In this document: positions 23,171-35,883 of the stretch, piece after piece
Numbering within the stretch: position 1 is the stretch's first letter
How the letters are laid out: each line of letters begins with the position of its first letter
From: Artocarpus heterophyllus
Taxonomy: Eukaryota; Streptophyta; Magnoliopsida; Rosales; Moraceae
Length of the DNA: 64,000 bases
Assembly (NCBI GenBank): GCA_025403435.1
Contig: CM046354.1
Coordinates: 21,733,467 to 21,797,466, forward strand
Direction: 5' to 3'
Translations under genes and position numbers: made by a program
The notes under the pieces: generated by a model
The model's database searches: none
The model's input: the letters and a program-made list of their open reading frames with translations, nothing else
Told to the model about the DNA's origin: nothing

Positions 23171-24906
23171 GCTAAATATGCAAAACCAACAATCCTTTAA
23201 CCCAAAATATTTATGTATGTGAAATTGATGCACCTGAAGCCAATAAAAGGAGAAACAAAGGAAATCACATTTTTCAACATGAAGATATTTGGATTAAGAG
23301 CACTCCTAGTCAGTTAACCTTATAGGTTAAAACTTCACCACTTATAAAAAAATAAGTCTCATTATAAAAAATATACTATATATTATATCAAAGCTCACAG
23401 TTTTGGGAGGAGAGGAAAAAGATTTTTCTTGGATTAATGCAGAAAAAGTTTTCAGCGGGGTAGCAAGAGGCACGTTGAACGCATCCTTCAGGGGAAAAAA
23501 TGGATCAGCGTTTTCGGCGACTAAACAAAATGACAGTAAAAGTAATCAAAAGTGGCACAACGACATGTAAGAGTATCGTCCTTGTTTCTAAGTAGCAAAA
23601 AATTATTTTTCATAAACTAGTTGAGACTTTAGCGCCATGTGCGATGCAATTCAGCCATTTTGTAGATTCTACTTAAAGTTTTGATCACCTTTTTATTATT
23701 TTTTAAAATTTTTTAAATAAACTATATAAATATAGTAAGGCTTTTTTTTGCCTCAGTGCCCTCTGAGCTTATCGCTATTTCCAATTTACTTACAAATCAA
23801 CTATTGATGATTTTTTTTTTCCTTTTTTACATAAGTAAAGGGGCAAATGGCAACATGCGAGGGCATTGGTGCAGAGAAGCCAAAAGTGTAGTTTTTAAAT
23901 AAAACTTAAAACAAAAGATATAAAAAAGTAAATATCCCTTTCATTTACATTCTAATTTACCATGGACCAAACACACTGAAGAATTCTTAACAAAAATATT
24001 CCTTTCAAACTAATGTGTTATCAATATCAAATGATAAGTGTAAACAAATTTCAGTTTCACGAATTGACGTTGGAACAAATCTATACATGAATGGTGTAAA
24101 TTGCAGCCTACCTAAGAACAGAAAAACATACTTTTTCATTTTTACTTCCCATGACCGTCGACAGTTGCAAATGGTACAAATGGCCACGAATCTCAAATCA
24201 AAAAACTTTTTTGAGATTCTTCCAAATGCAAGACACAAAATAAATCGAAATGCCACCATCTCAACAACGCAAGTAGAAGACTAGTTGTTATAGAATAGAA
24301 TAATTAATGTCATGTCTTGCAATTTGAATCAGTTCAACCCCCAAGACCCCACCCGATCGGTCTAGTAGCAGTGGAAGTTGTAAGGAGAAATCACAAGTCC
24401 TGGCAGAAAACCAATCATTGATTACGCGCAGAGGATCACAGCAATCACTTTAAAGGATGCACGGATGAACTTGTAAATGCTACAGAAGGAAATATAGCAG
24501 CTGATTTAAGGAGAAGAATTGTTACGCATATCATCTTCGAAAGCATAAAACAGCAGCTTATCGGCTGCATAAGAATATGCTCCATCTTTTAGCACTAGCA
24601 AATAATACTATAGATACATAATTTCAGCTCTGACCAGACAACCAGAAATCAAAGTGACAGGGCACACTGTGATTGGGTTATCAACGAAGCTACAACTAAA
24701 ACGCAAATATCACACAGATGATACAAGCCACATCAAATCTATCTTTCTATAAAAAAGGCATCATTGAGGGTGTGTATAACCAAAGTCTGGCCATGGACAG
24801 TGCATTAAATGAAATGATTATGATAGCTGAACCAGATAATCGTTCCTGATAGGTCAAAACTCTGGCTAATTGCTACTCCATTGAACATCATGAATCATGA
24901 TTCATT
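23171..24906. other. Intergenic DNA between PRAF and the SNF2 gene, left of Copia-2
   Basis: AT-rich to about 24300, then more balanced composition to 24906. The part next to Copia-2 continues at 35360 on the far side, so before the insertion it was one stretch. It may include 3' flank of the SNF2 gene, which points this way. No convincing exon was found. Confidence 0.45.
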
Positions 24907-24911
24907 ATAGT

Positions 24912-25146
24912 TGTAAACAAACTAGAGGAGAAACCTCAATAGAAGCACTGCAGTGTTTTTATTAATCTGAATTGATTTCAAACTGACGAGTACAGCCTTC
25001 TTTTATTCTCTGACTTAGCAGATTTCCTATCTAACTAACTAACTATTTCCCCTTAAAAATAGGAAACAAACTTACTACTAGAATTCTATACAACTGACGC
25101 ATATGACGCATAAGACACCTAAAACACTATTATAGACATTCTAACA
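24912..25146 (-). repeat. Copia-2 3' LTR
   Basis: 235 bp; contains a 4-bp 'aact' unit that is missing from the partner LTR. Confidence 0.92.
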
Positions 25147-25377
25147 CTCCCCCTCAAGTTAGGCTGTACAAATTAAACATTCCCAACTTGTCTACAAACT
25201 TTTCAAACAAAGATCTTGATAGTCCTTTAGTGAGGATGTCTGCTGCTTGTTCTGTAGTAGGCACGTAAGATACGCAGTGTTCCATTCTCAATCTTCTCCT
25301 TGATAAAGTGGCGATCAACTTCAACGTGTTTGGTTCGATTGTGACGAACAGGATTATGCGAAATGTTTATTGCTGCT

Positions 25378-25667
25378 TGTTGAGAGATACGGGTTTATTA
25401 TAGTTTATCATATACCTTGATTTGTGTAATTGATTACTGTAATTGATTACTAGAAATCTGCTGTAATTGTGTACTAGAAAATAGGGATGTGATTAGGAGA
25501 AAGTCAAGGATCACAGCATTTAGTTTTCTTCCTGTTTTAGCTAGTTTCTAAGTTTACCCAGGGCAATTTCCTTTGTATATATTCTGACCATAGCCATGTA
25601 AAAATGTATTGTACAAAATAGAAAAGGTCTCTTTCTTCTCAATGTTGTTTCTACGTATTTTTCATCA
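25378..25667 (+). repeat. Copia-3 5' LTR
   Basis: 290 bp. It carries a 24-bp segment around 'tagaaatctgctgtaatt' that the 3' LTR lacks; the segment is bounded by short 'ctgtaatt' repeats, consistent with slippage. Confidence 0.92.
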
Positions 25668-25679
25668 TGGCATCAGAGC
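25668..25679 (+). other. Copia-3 primer-binding site
   Basis: TGGCATCAGAGC directly follows the 5' LTR and differs by one base from the usual Met-tRNA primer site. Confidence 0.85.
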
Positions 25680-26078
25680 TGTAGGTTCTTTTTTGGACCT
25701 GAAAATTCCAGCTTTTATGGCTGTTTTTTATGCCCTGTTTTACTCTGTTTTCTGAAACTAGAATAGTGTATTTTTTCAACCTTTACCACGTTTTTTCCTC
25801 TGTTTTTTCTGAAACCACAACAGAGTTCTTTATCTTTTTTTCTTTCATTTTTTTCGCTGTGCTACAGAGTAATCTTCTCAGCCTTCATTTCCGCTACTAT
25901 TTTTTGGCCTTCATTGCCATAATCATCCATCAATTGTCTTCCCTTACCCTCTACTGTACTGCAACGTGCCTACATTACATTTTTTTTTTTTCCTTGTTTT
26001 TATTTGGTCTTGATAACCGGTTCTTCAAGAATGTCAAAAATAACATCACCCAGCCCTGCTATCCAAAACTCTTAGCCA

Positions 26079-29000
26079 GTGGAGGAAGAGCAGGTCCCAC
26101 GCACAATAGGCGAGTTACAGAATATTCAATCAGCCTACCGACTCAACGGTAGAAATTACTTGAAGTGGTCTCAGTTGGTTCGGACTTTTCTAAAAGGGAA
26201 AGGGAAATTGAAGCACTTGCTGCGGACTGGACCAAAGGAAGGAGAGGCAAGCTTCGAAGTATGGGATGAGGAAGACTCGATGATTATGTCTTGGCTGTGG
26301 AATTCCATGACGCCCGAAATCAGCGACACATGTACGTTCTTGCCATCTGCAAAGGCAATCTGGGATACCCTAAACCAGACGTATTCCAAAGTCCATGATG
26401 CTGCACTTATATACGAAATCAAGACCAAGACGGGAGCAACCAAACTAGGGAGTAAATCAGTGACCGAATATGCTAATTTACTGCAAAATCTGTGGCAGGA
26501 ACTTGATTATTACCGAGTAATTGACCTAAAATGCACTGAATGTGCGGCTGTAATGAAAAATTTTATTGAAAGAGATCGAGTTTATGACTTTCTTGCAGGT
26601 TTAAATCCTGATTTTGACCAAGTTCGAGTTCAAATTCTAGGGAGAACAGAGGTTCCATCCCTTAATGAAACAATCTCCTTGATTCGAGCTGAAGAGAGTC
26701 GAAGGGGAGTTATGCTTGAACCCAAATTGACTGATGCCTCGGCACTTGCAGCAGCTGGAAACAAACAGCGAAGTCTCATCTTGGAAAGGCAGAAGTAGCC
26801 AAGGGGATAAACCGTGATGAGCTCTGGTGTACTTATTGCAAAAAACCGCGCCATACAAAAGAACGCTGCTGGAAATTACATGGGAAGCCAGCTAGCCGAG
26901 AGTGGGGAAATAAAGGAGGACCACAGCAACGACAACAAGGTCAAGCCCACATGGTTTCACAAGCAGCACAAGATCAAACACAAGGACCCGGAGGATTCAA
27001 AGATGAAGAAATTGAAAAGCTGAGAAGATTACTGGGTTCACTTGAGAAGCCCTCATCTGGTTCTTGCTCTTTAGCCCTTTCAGGTGAAACTCTTATTCCT
27101 CTTGGATTAAATGTTTTCGATAAAGTGCTTGTGGATTCATGGATTTTAGACTCAGGAGCCACGGATCATATGACCCACACATCAAAACAATTCATTATCT
27201 ATACCCCATGTCCAAGTAATAGGAAGATCTCTGTTGCTGATGGAACTACAACCACAGTGGCAGGAGTAGGAAATGTCCTTATTATGCCAAATCTTGTTCT
27301 TAAAAATGTTTTACATGTTCCAAAATTATCCACGAACCTCATGTCCATTCAAAGGCTTACGAAGGACTTACATTGTCATGTTACGTTTTATCCCTCTTAC
27401 TGTGAATTTCAGGAACAGGGTTCGAGGAGGAGGATTGGACTTGCTAAGGAAAAGGACGGGCTGTACTATCTCGAGACATCCACACAATCGAATATGATCA
27501 AAACAAATTCATCCATGTCATTTCTCTCTTCTTCCAATAAAGATACCATTTGGTTACATCACTACCACCTTGGACATCCTTCGTTTGCAATCTTAAAAAT
27601 TATGTTTCCTTCTTTGTTTAAGGGATTAGACATTAAAGAATTTCACTGTGATATTTGTGAGTATGCAAAACACACTCGGGTTTCTTTTCCCATTAGCAAT
27701 AAAAAAGTCTTTCTCCTTTTTATTTAATTCACAGTGACATATGGGGACCCTCAACAGTTCCAAACATTTCTGGTTCTCGTTGGTTTGTTTCTTTCATTGA
27801 TGATTGCACTAGGGTTACTTGGATATTCTTGCTGAAAAATAAAATTGAATCTAGCTATGTTTTTCCCAATTTCCATACGATGGTCCAAAATCAGTTTGGT
27901 ACAAAGATAAAAAGGGTTCGGACTAACAATGCTCGGGATTATTTTAACCAAGTCCTGTCTCCTTACTTTCAAAAGGAAGGAATTATTCATGAATCATCCT
28001 GTATCACTACTCCACAACAAAATGGGGTAGCTGAAAGAAAAAACCGTCACCTTTTAGAAAGTACACGAGCTTTTTTATTTTATCACAATGTACCAAAACA
28101 TTATTGGGGGGAAGCAGTGCTTACATCAGCTTACATCATAAACAGGATTCCTTCACGAGTCTTAGATTCAAAAAGCCCAATGGAAGCCCTCTCCAAGTTT
28201 TATCCCAACCTTAGAGTCACAAGCAATCTTACTCCTCGAGTCTTTGGGTGTACCGCGTTTGTTCATATCCATAATCATAACCGGGGAAAATTGGATCCTA
28301 GAGCCCTTAAATGTGTGTTTGTCGGGTACTCATCCACTCAAAAAGGTTACAAATGCTACCATCCACTAACTAGAAAACTATATGTCTCGGCTGATGTCAC
28401 ATTTGTGGAAGCAAAACCATATTTCAGCAAACCTTACCTTCAGGGGGAGACAACTATCATGGAAGATAAGGATTTTTTCTTGCTCGATCTACCTCCTTCT
28501 CCCACACCCAAGTCACCAAATCAAGACACGAATACTGATTCTGAGTCCACTATTCCAACACCCTCTGTTCCATCCGAATCTGAGTCCAAATCTTCTGTTC
28601 CACCAAGTCCTAGTCTACACAAGTCTCCAATAAGGGATAATAAAGTCTTTGATCATTTCAAATTTGAACAGGTGTACTCGAGAAAGGAAGCTCCATCTCC
28701 GGATCCAAAGCAAATCCAAGCCACCAATTCAAATCCTGAGAATGAGGTAACAGTATCTAACCCCACCTTAAGTGCTGATTGTCAACTTCCTGAAACTCAG
28801 ATCACAGACCTAGACATACCCATAGCTATGAGAAAAGGAACTCGTGAGTGTACCAAGCGACCTTTGTATCCTTTGTCCCATTTTGTAACCTTGAAGAACT
28901 TCTCACCAACCCATAAAAGTTTCCTCACAAGTCTAAATGAAATTTCGATTCCAAGCACTTTATCTGAGGCATTATCCAAAGAGGAATGGAGAAAAGCTAT

Positions 29001-30296
29001 GATGGATGAAATGGCTGCATTGGAAAAGAATAAGACATGGGAGGTATCCGATCTACCAGTTTTAATTGGGATTTACACCAGTATGATGTGAAGAATGCCT
29101 TCCTTCATGGAAATCTCAAAGAAGAAATTTATATGAGCATCCCACCAGGATTTGGGGGAATTGAAGGGAATAAAGTATGTCGATTAAGAAAGGCTTTGTA
29201 CGGCTTGAAACAGTCTCCTCGTGCATGGTTTGGAAGATTCACGGAGGTAATGCTAACTATGGGATACAAGCAGAGTCAAGGAGATCACACACTCTTCATC
29301 AAGCACTCGATCTCAGGGGGAGTCACGGTCTTGATAGTGTATGTAGACGACATAATTGTGTCAGGAAGTGATGAAAAAGAAAAACAAGCTCTAAGACAAT
29401 GCTTGGTCAAGGAGTTTGAGATAAAAGATCTGGGAAGATTAAAGTACTTTCTTGGGATTGAAGTAGCACATTCCAGACAAGGAATCTTTGTTTCACAACA
29501 AAAATATGTTATTGATCTTCTAAAGGAAACAGGAATGTTAGCAAGTAAACCAATTGCAACACCCATTGAACAAAACCATAGACTTGGAGAAGCTGTTGAA
29601 GATCGAGCTGTAGACAGAGAAATGTACCAGAGGTTGGTTGGGAAGCTTATCTACCTTTCTCATACACGGCCAGACATAGCCTACTCTGTGAGTGTTGTTA
29701 GTCAATTCATGCATGCTCCCAAGGAGGCTCATCTTCAAGCTGTCTATAGGGTGCTTTGATACTTAAAAACCTACCCTGGAAGAGGAATAATGTTTAAAAG
29801 AAACTCCAAACTTTCTCTTCAAGTCTACACAGATGCAGATTACGCAGGATCTCCCGTAGATCGAAGGTCTACTACAGGCTATTGTACCTTCCTTGGAGGT
29901 AATTTGATAACATGGCGAAGCAAGAAACAAAGCGTTGTAGCCCGATCAAGTGCAGAAGCTGAGTTTAGAGCAATGGCTCAAGGAATCTGTGAATTATTGT
30001 GGGTAAAAATTGTACTGAACGACCTAAAGGTTGAGTGGAGCGGGCCAATGAAACTCTATTGCGACAATAAGGCAGCCATTAGCATTGCACATAATCCGGT
30101 ACAACACGACCGGACTAAACACATTGAGGTGGACAGACACTTCATCAAGGAAAAACTGGAAAGCGGACTGATTTGTACTCCATACGTTCCCACTGGCGGT
30201 CAATTAGCAGATGCTCTAACAAAGGCACTTGACAGTGGAACCTTTCAAGGAATTGTTGACAAGCTGGGAATAAAAGATTTATATTCACCAGCTTGA
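26079..30296 (+). pseudogene. Copia-3 gag-pol polyprotein, defective
   Basis: Order: gag (26079-26798, then frameshift near 26750-26790); CCHC knuckle at about 26824-26870 (CTYCKKPRHTKERC); protease (WILDSGATDHM, about 27140); frameshift near 27710; integrase to about 28230 (GVAERKNRH visible); a linker; then the frame jumps near 29042 from the KNKTWEV stretch straight to NWDLHQYDVKNAF. That jump removes roughly 65-75 residues at the front of reverse transcriptase. YVDD is present at about 29340. A TGA stop at 29757-29759 precedes RNase H (29790-30296). The purine tract and 3' LTR follow directly. It cannot make its own reverse transcriptase. Confidence 0.9.
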
Positions 30297-30303
30297 GGGG
30301 GAG

Positions 30304-30569
30304 TGTTGAGAGATACGGGTTTATTATAGTTTATCATATACCTTGATTTGTGTAATTGATTACTGTAATTGTGTACTAGAAAATAGGGATGTGATTAGGA
30401 GAAAGTCAAGGATCACAGCATTTAGTTTTCTTCCTGTTTTAGCTAGTTTCTAAGTTTACCCAGGGCAATTTCCTTTGTATATATTCTGACCATAGCCATG
30501 TAAAAATGTATTGTACAGAATAGAAAAGGTCTCTTTCTTCTCAATGTTGTTTCTACGTATTTTTCATCA
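30304..30569 (+). repeat. Copia-3 3' LTR
   Basis: 266 bp, directly after the 'ttgagggggag' purine tract at 30293-30303. Confidence 0.92.
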
Positions 30570-33500
30570 CTGCTTTATTATCACAGTATACTTTAAGAGG
30601 TGGTTCCTTTCTTACTTTCAGCTCTTCCAATAATATTTTCAGCCACAAGATTTCACAAATTCCATGCGCTACTGACCTTAACTCGGCTTCTGCACTACTT
30701 CTAGCCACAACCGATTGTTTTATGCTTCTCCAAGTCACCAAATTACCCAAGACAAATGTACAGTATCCAGAAGTTGACCTCCTATCTTCAGCCACACCTG
30801 CCCAATCCGCATCAGTATATACTTCTAGACTCCTTTCTTCACTCTTCTTGAAAAATAGACCTCACCCTGGTGTCCCCTTTAGGTACCTCAAAATCCTGTA
30901 TAATGCTTCCATATGTGCCTCGGTAGGTGAATGCATATATTGGCTCACCCGACTAACGGCAAAGGCAATATCGGGCCTTGTGTGTGAAAGGTAGATTAGT
31001 CTTCCAACTAGTCGTTGATATCTTCCACAATCAACTGGATTACTCGACTCTATTTCACTCAGCCTAGTGGTATGCTCCACCGGAGTTTCTGCAGGTTTGC
31101 ACCCCATCATCCTTGTCCCAGTTAATAAGTCTAAGATATATTTTCGTTGTGATACAGAGATCCCTGTTTTATTTCTGGCAATTTCCATACCCAAAAAATA
31201 CCTTGGACTTCCGAGTTCCTTTATTTCAAATTCAATAGCCAAACTATTCTTCAAATTCTCCATCTCAATTGTATCATCTCCTGTTAAAATTATATCATCA
31301 ACGTAGACAATAAGAATAGTAATTTTGTTCTCTTTATGCCTATAAAATAGAGTATGATCTGCGTGTGCCTGTTTATGGTTCATCTTGTGGATTACTTTGG
31401 TGAACCGATCAAACCATGCCCTTGGAGACTGCTTCAATCCGTACAGAGATCTTTTCAACTTACATACCTTACCATGCTTCTTTTCCTCATCGAATCCTAG
31501 TGGTAAATCCATATATACTTCCTCTTCCAAGTCTCCATTCAAGAAGGCATTTTTTACATCTAATTGTTGTAGTCCCCAGTCTAGATTCACAGCGAAGGAA
31601 GAAGAACACGTACAGTATTTATCTTTGCTACTGGCACGAAGGTCTCTTGATAATCTATTCCACACGTCTGAGTATAGCCTTTTGCAACTAGTCTCGCTTT
31701 GTGTCTCTCAATAGATCCATCCGCCTTATATTTGATCGTAAAGACCCACTTACATCCCACTGGAACCTTGTCACCAGGTGTCTGAATGACCTCCCAAGTT
31801 CCCTTTTTTTCAAGTGCATCCATCTCATCTTTGATTGTTTTCCTCCAAGTTGGACTGGTCCATGCCTCCTGTACAGTTTTGGGAATTTCCTCTTCTGTTA
31901 GGTTAGCCACAAGAGCCTGCATTGGTCTGGATAAGCGGCTATACCCCATGAATTTTGATATCGGATATTTTGTGCAAGTGCGAGTCCCTTTCTTGATTGA
32001 AATTGGAAAATCACCAAGTTCTTCTAACTATGTATCCATACCTGATTTCAATTTTGAATATTGACAGTGGGTGTCTAAGACTTCTAGTTCCTTTGGGCGT
32101 TGTCTCTTTGAGTAAGCATATTCAAACGGCTGTATTTTATTTTCTCCCCTTGTCATTTGATTTTTTAAACAATCAGGAAGATGAGCTTGAGGCCGTAAAA
32201 TTTGCCGAGGTGGAAGTATCGAATTTGAGGTAGGGTTTGTTGACTTAAGAGAATCGGGAGTAGTGGAAGGAAAATTCCTGGTTGTTTGCGAGGGAGAATC
32301 TAGGGATGGAAGATTTTCCAAGAGATCTTGAGGAGGAAAATTTGTATGAAAATCTTGGGATATGACCGAATCTTGAGGGGATTTCTGAGAGTGTGAATTC
32401 GGTGGCAAATCTTAGTAGATAACCGAATCTTGAGGTGGATTTTGGAGAGGTAAATTCGGATGCTTCTAAGATTGTGAATTCGGTGGCAAATCTTGGCAGG
32501 TAACCGAATCTTGAGGTGGATTTTGGAGACTTAAATTAGGTTCAGAATTTGAAACTTCAGGAGAATCTCGAGATCGAAAATCAAGGGAGAAATCCCAAAA
32601 ATATTCCCAAAGATCAGGTTTAGACTTTGAATTCAAATCTAATGGCAGCCGTGGATACTCCCCCTCCCCCTGACACAAATTTTTCACAAAAAAAGGTCTA
32701 TCTTCAAAGAACGTCACATCTCTGGAAACAAAATATTTTTGTTTTTCTGGTGAATAACATCTATACCCCTTTTTTGTGGAAGAATATCCCAAAAATATGC
32801 ACTTAAAAGATCGTGGATCAAGTTTGCTTTGATTTGGTTCAAGATTATGAACGAAGGATGTGCATCCGAAAACTTTTAAATCCAAGGTGGACATAAAACG
32901 TGAATTAGGGTAGGATTTAGATAAAGACCTAAGAGGAGTTTGATAATTTAGGACACGTGATGGCATCCTATTAATCAGATAACCAGCTGTCAAAATTGCA
33001 TCCCCTCAAAAACGTTTCGGAACAATAGACATAAAAAGTAATGAACGTGCTACTTCTAAAAGATGACAATTTTTCCATTCAGAGATACCATTCTGTTGTG
33101 GTGTACTTACACAAGAACTACGGTGAATAATTCCATTTGTTGCAAGAAAATTCCCAAGGACTGTATTAAAATACTCAGTGCCATTACCGGTACGAAGTAT
33201 TTTAATTTTTTCATTATATTGGGTTTTAATCATAGCATGAAAATTTTTGAACACACTTTCAGTTTTAGATTTGTCCTTTAGGAGGTACACCCAACACACA
33301 CGTGTATGGTCGTCAGTGAACATAATAAACCATCTCTTATTAGTAACACTTAAAACACGAGAGGGACCCCAAATATCACTATGAATTAATACAAATGGTC
33401 TTGAAACATGATACGGTTGGGGAGGAAAAGGAAGACGTCTATGTTTAGCCAATTGACAAAACTGACATTGAAATGAATCGTTCTTTTGAAACAAAGATGG

Positions 33501-35089
33501 GAACAAGAATTTCAAATATGTAAAATTTGGATGACCTAATCTATAATGTAAGAAAATTATTCTTTGAGTCCTAGAATAAGAGGGAAATCCTACAGCCTTT
33601 TGAACATGACCACTTGTAGAAACAACTTCCTAAAAGTAGTAGAGACCATCAACCTCCTTAGCGCTCCCAATCTTCCTCTTCGAAATCCGGTCCTGGAAAA
33701 CACAGACAGAGGTAGAAAAATTAACTAAACAATCTAAATCTTTTGTAATCTTGCTAATAGACAAAAGATTGCAAGATAAACTAGGCACATGTAGAACAGC
33801 TTTCAGTACAAGACCGGGACTGAGGTTAATAGTTCCTATTCCTGCTACAACTGAGGTGGACCCATCTGCAACCTTGACCCTGTGGTTTCCAGGACTTGGA
33901 ACATAGGTAGTAAATAATTTTGCACATCCCGTCATGATCTGTGGCACCGGAGTCAATAATCCAAGGCTCACCTCTTTTTGTTAAACCAGTAAAGCCACTT
34001 AAAGAAATACCTGTTTGTGCCATAAGAGACGTTGACGTTGGATGGGACTCATTTAAAACTTATCGAATTTGCTCCAATTGATCTTTAGTAAAGACCCCGG
34101 ATGCTTCAGGTTGCGACTCTGTGTTTGCCTTGGAGGAAATTTGAAACCCTCTTCCATTACATCCACGAGACCGACTTGGAGCATTGGCTGGTTTTCCATG
34201 TAATTTCCAACAGTTTTCCTTAGTATGATAAGGTTTATGACAATGGTCACACCATTTTTTGTCCCTTAGGGTCACTTGTGTGATTTCCACCCCGTTCGCT
34301 CCTGTTGTCACTACCTTTAACAACCAAACCTGAGGTATCCACTACAGGAGTAGACACGTCTCCTAGCATCACCCTATGTCGGCTCTCCTCTCGGCGGACT
34401 TCGGCAAAGATCTCTTCAATTTTAGGTAGTGGTTTAACTCCGAGAGGTCGTCCTCTCACATCATCTAAATCCTTGTTGAGTCCTGCAAGGAAGTCGTAGA
34501 TTCGGTCACTTTCAACCATCTTCCTGTAGAGTATTGCATCATCAGGATCCTTCCATGCTGGAGTGGTGAATAAATCTAATTCCTGCCAAAGCTTTGTCAA
34601 GTCGTCGTAGTATTGAGTGACATCATTTTCTCCTTGTCTTAGGTCGCGAGCTTTGTTTCTAAGTTCGAACATCTGGGATGAGTTTTCAAGATCTTAGTAT
34701 GCCAAAGTCACGGCATCCCAAATTTTTTGTGCGGTAGGAAAGAGGAAATAGGTGTCGGCTATATTGTCCTCCATAGAGTGAATCAACCATGCCATAACCA
34801 TTGAATTCTGAGCTTCCCAATTTTGATAGGCAGGATCATCACTACTCGGCTAGGTAATGGTGCCATCTAAGTAGCCTAAATTTCCTTTGCCTCGTACCAC
34901 CATTAGAACGGAACGGGACCACTTCAGAAAATTTGTCCTATTCAGTTTACACGTGGCAATTTGTAGGGAAGTATGGCTAGAATTTTCATATACTGTAGTG
35001 GGAACAATTGTAGAGGTTGGTTGAGAAGTACCTGATGCAACTTCAGAACCCTCACCTCTTCTTGCTCCAGTCATAGCCATTTTAGCCAT
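30570..35089 (-). pseudogene. Copia-2 gag-pol remnant (5' and main part)
   Basis: The remaining 3' end of pol is at 25150-25377. Start ATG near 35089 as in Copia-1. Gag has a TAG near 34851 where Copia-1 has CAG, and a TAA near 34695 where Copia-1 reads Ser. A 2-bp deletion near 34262 shifts the frame at the CCHC knuckle. More frame breaks follow near 33950, 33640, 33510, 33000, 32470, 32030 and 31610. Reverse transcriptase with YVDD is open at 30862-31665. All lesions are relative to a frame shared with Copia-1. Confidence 0.88.
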
Positions 35090-35123
35090 TGTTTTTCTCA
35101 CCTCTAAGTTCGCTTTGATACCA

Positions 35124-35354
35124 TGTAAACAAACTAGAGGAGAAACCTCAATAGAAGCACTGCAGTGTTTTCATTAATCTGAATTGATTTCAAACTGACA
35201 AGTACAGCCTTCTTTTATTCTCTGACTTAGCAGATTTCCTATCTAACTAACTATTTCCCCGTAAAAATAGGAAACAAACTTACTACTAGAATTCTATACA
35301 ACTGACGCATATGACGCATAAGACACCTAAAAGACTATTATAGACATTCTAACA
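35124..35354 (-). repeat. Copia-2 5' LTR
   Basis: 231 bp; primer-binding site (35112-35123) abuts it on the inner side. Confidence 0.92.
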
Positions 35355-35359
35355 ATAGT

Positions 35360-35883
35360 AATTCTAATTGAGATATCCTAACTACCAAGCAAGGGACGCT
35401 GGAAACTATGACGGCATCCAAATGCAAGCAGAGTCAGGCTCCATTTCAATTGCCACTCATTTCAAAACTCTACGTAAAGTTTATTACTATATTAAGTACT
35501 TGGCCTTTAGAATTGACACAATTTCAGCGCTTAGAATTGCCACAACAAAGTCAAAATTCCATCATCAAATTGTTACTAATCTACAAATTCAGCACTTGGG
35601 AAAAGGATAAGGATCAATTTCATAAATGCCTACTACTCCAATTCAACATGCCCCAAAATTTTTACAAGCGTTCATTCCACCTCCCAAACTATATAAAAGT
35701 GTTAAAAAAGCCCCTTATGCGGCACTCATTTTTAGGTAATAAAACTTAATCAAGCTGAAAAAATTATTAATTATCAAAAAGAATCAAAATTTAACGATAC
35801 AAAAAGATAATGAAATTCATAATTTTTTTTTCAAAATAAAGAAATTAAAAAAAACCAAAGTAAACCTTCATACACACCTTTAT
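35360..35883. other. 3' flank of the SNF2 gene, no separate gene seen
   Basis: Lies directly after the stop codon of the minus-strand SNF2 gene and before Copia-2. It probably holds the 3' untranslated region. Poly(A) site not assigned. Confidence 0.5.

Larger units (their letters stand above)
25378..30569 (+). mobile_element. Copia-3: young Copia element nested in Copia-2
   Basis: 5192 bp on the plus strand, flanked by CTGCT (25373-25377 and 30570-30574), which is the normal Copia-2 sequence duplicated. LTR ends are TGTTGAGAG...TTTCATCA. The LTRs (290 and 266 bp) differ by one 24-bp gap and about one substitution, so it is the youngest element in the window. It splits the RNase H region of Copia-2. 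It is a different family from Copia-1 and Copia-2. Confidence 0.95.
24912..35354 (-). mobile_element. Copia-2: Copia element of the Copia-1 family, split by Copia-3
   Basis: Outer ends TGTAAAC...TCTAACA are flanked by a perfect ATAGT duplication (24907-24911 and 35355-35359). Its own sequence is 24912-25377 plus 30570-35354, about 5.25 kb. LTRs of 235 and 231 bp differ by about four substitutions and one 4-bp gap. The primer-binding site at 35112-35123 reads TGGTATCAAAGC on the minus strand. Gene order matches Copia-1 but the reading frame has many lesions. Confidence 0.95.

Noticed and set aside
23318..23400. Possible MITE start ('gagcactcctagtcag')
   Set aside because: Only one end is visible and no inverted partner was found nearby.
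24005..24284. Two overlapping open frames of 84-89 codons on opposite strands
   Set aside because: No domain, no splice context, AT-rich; judged chance.
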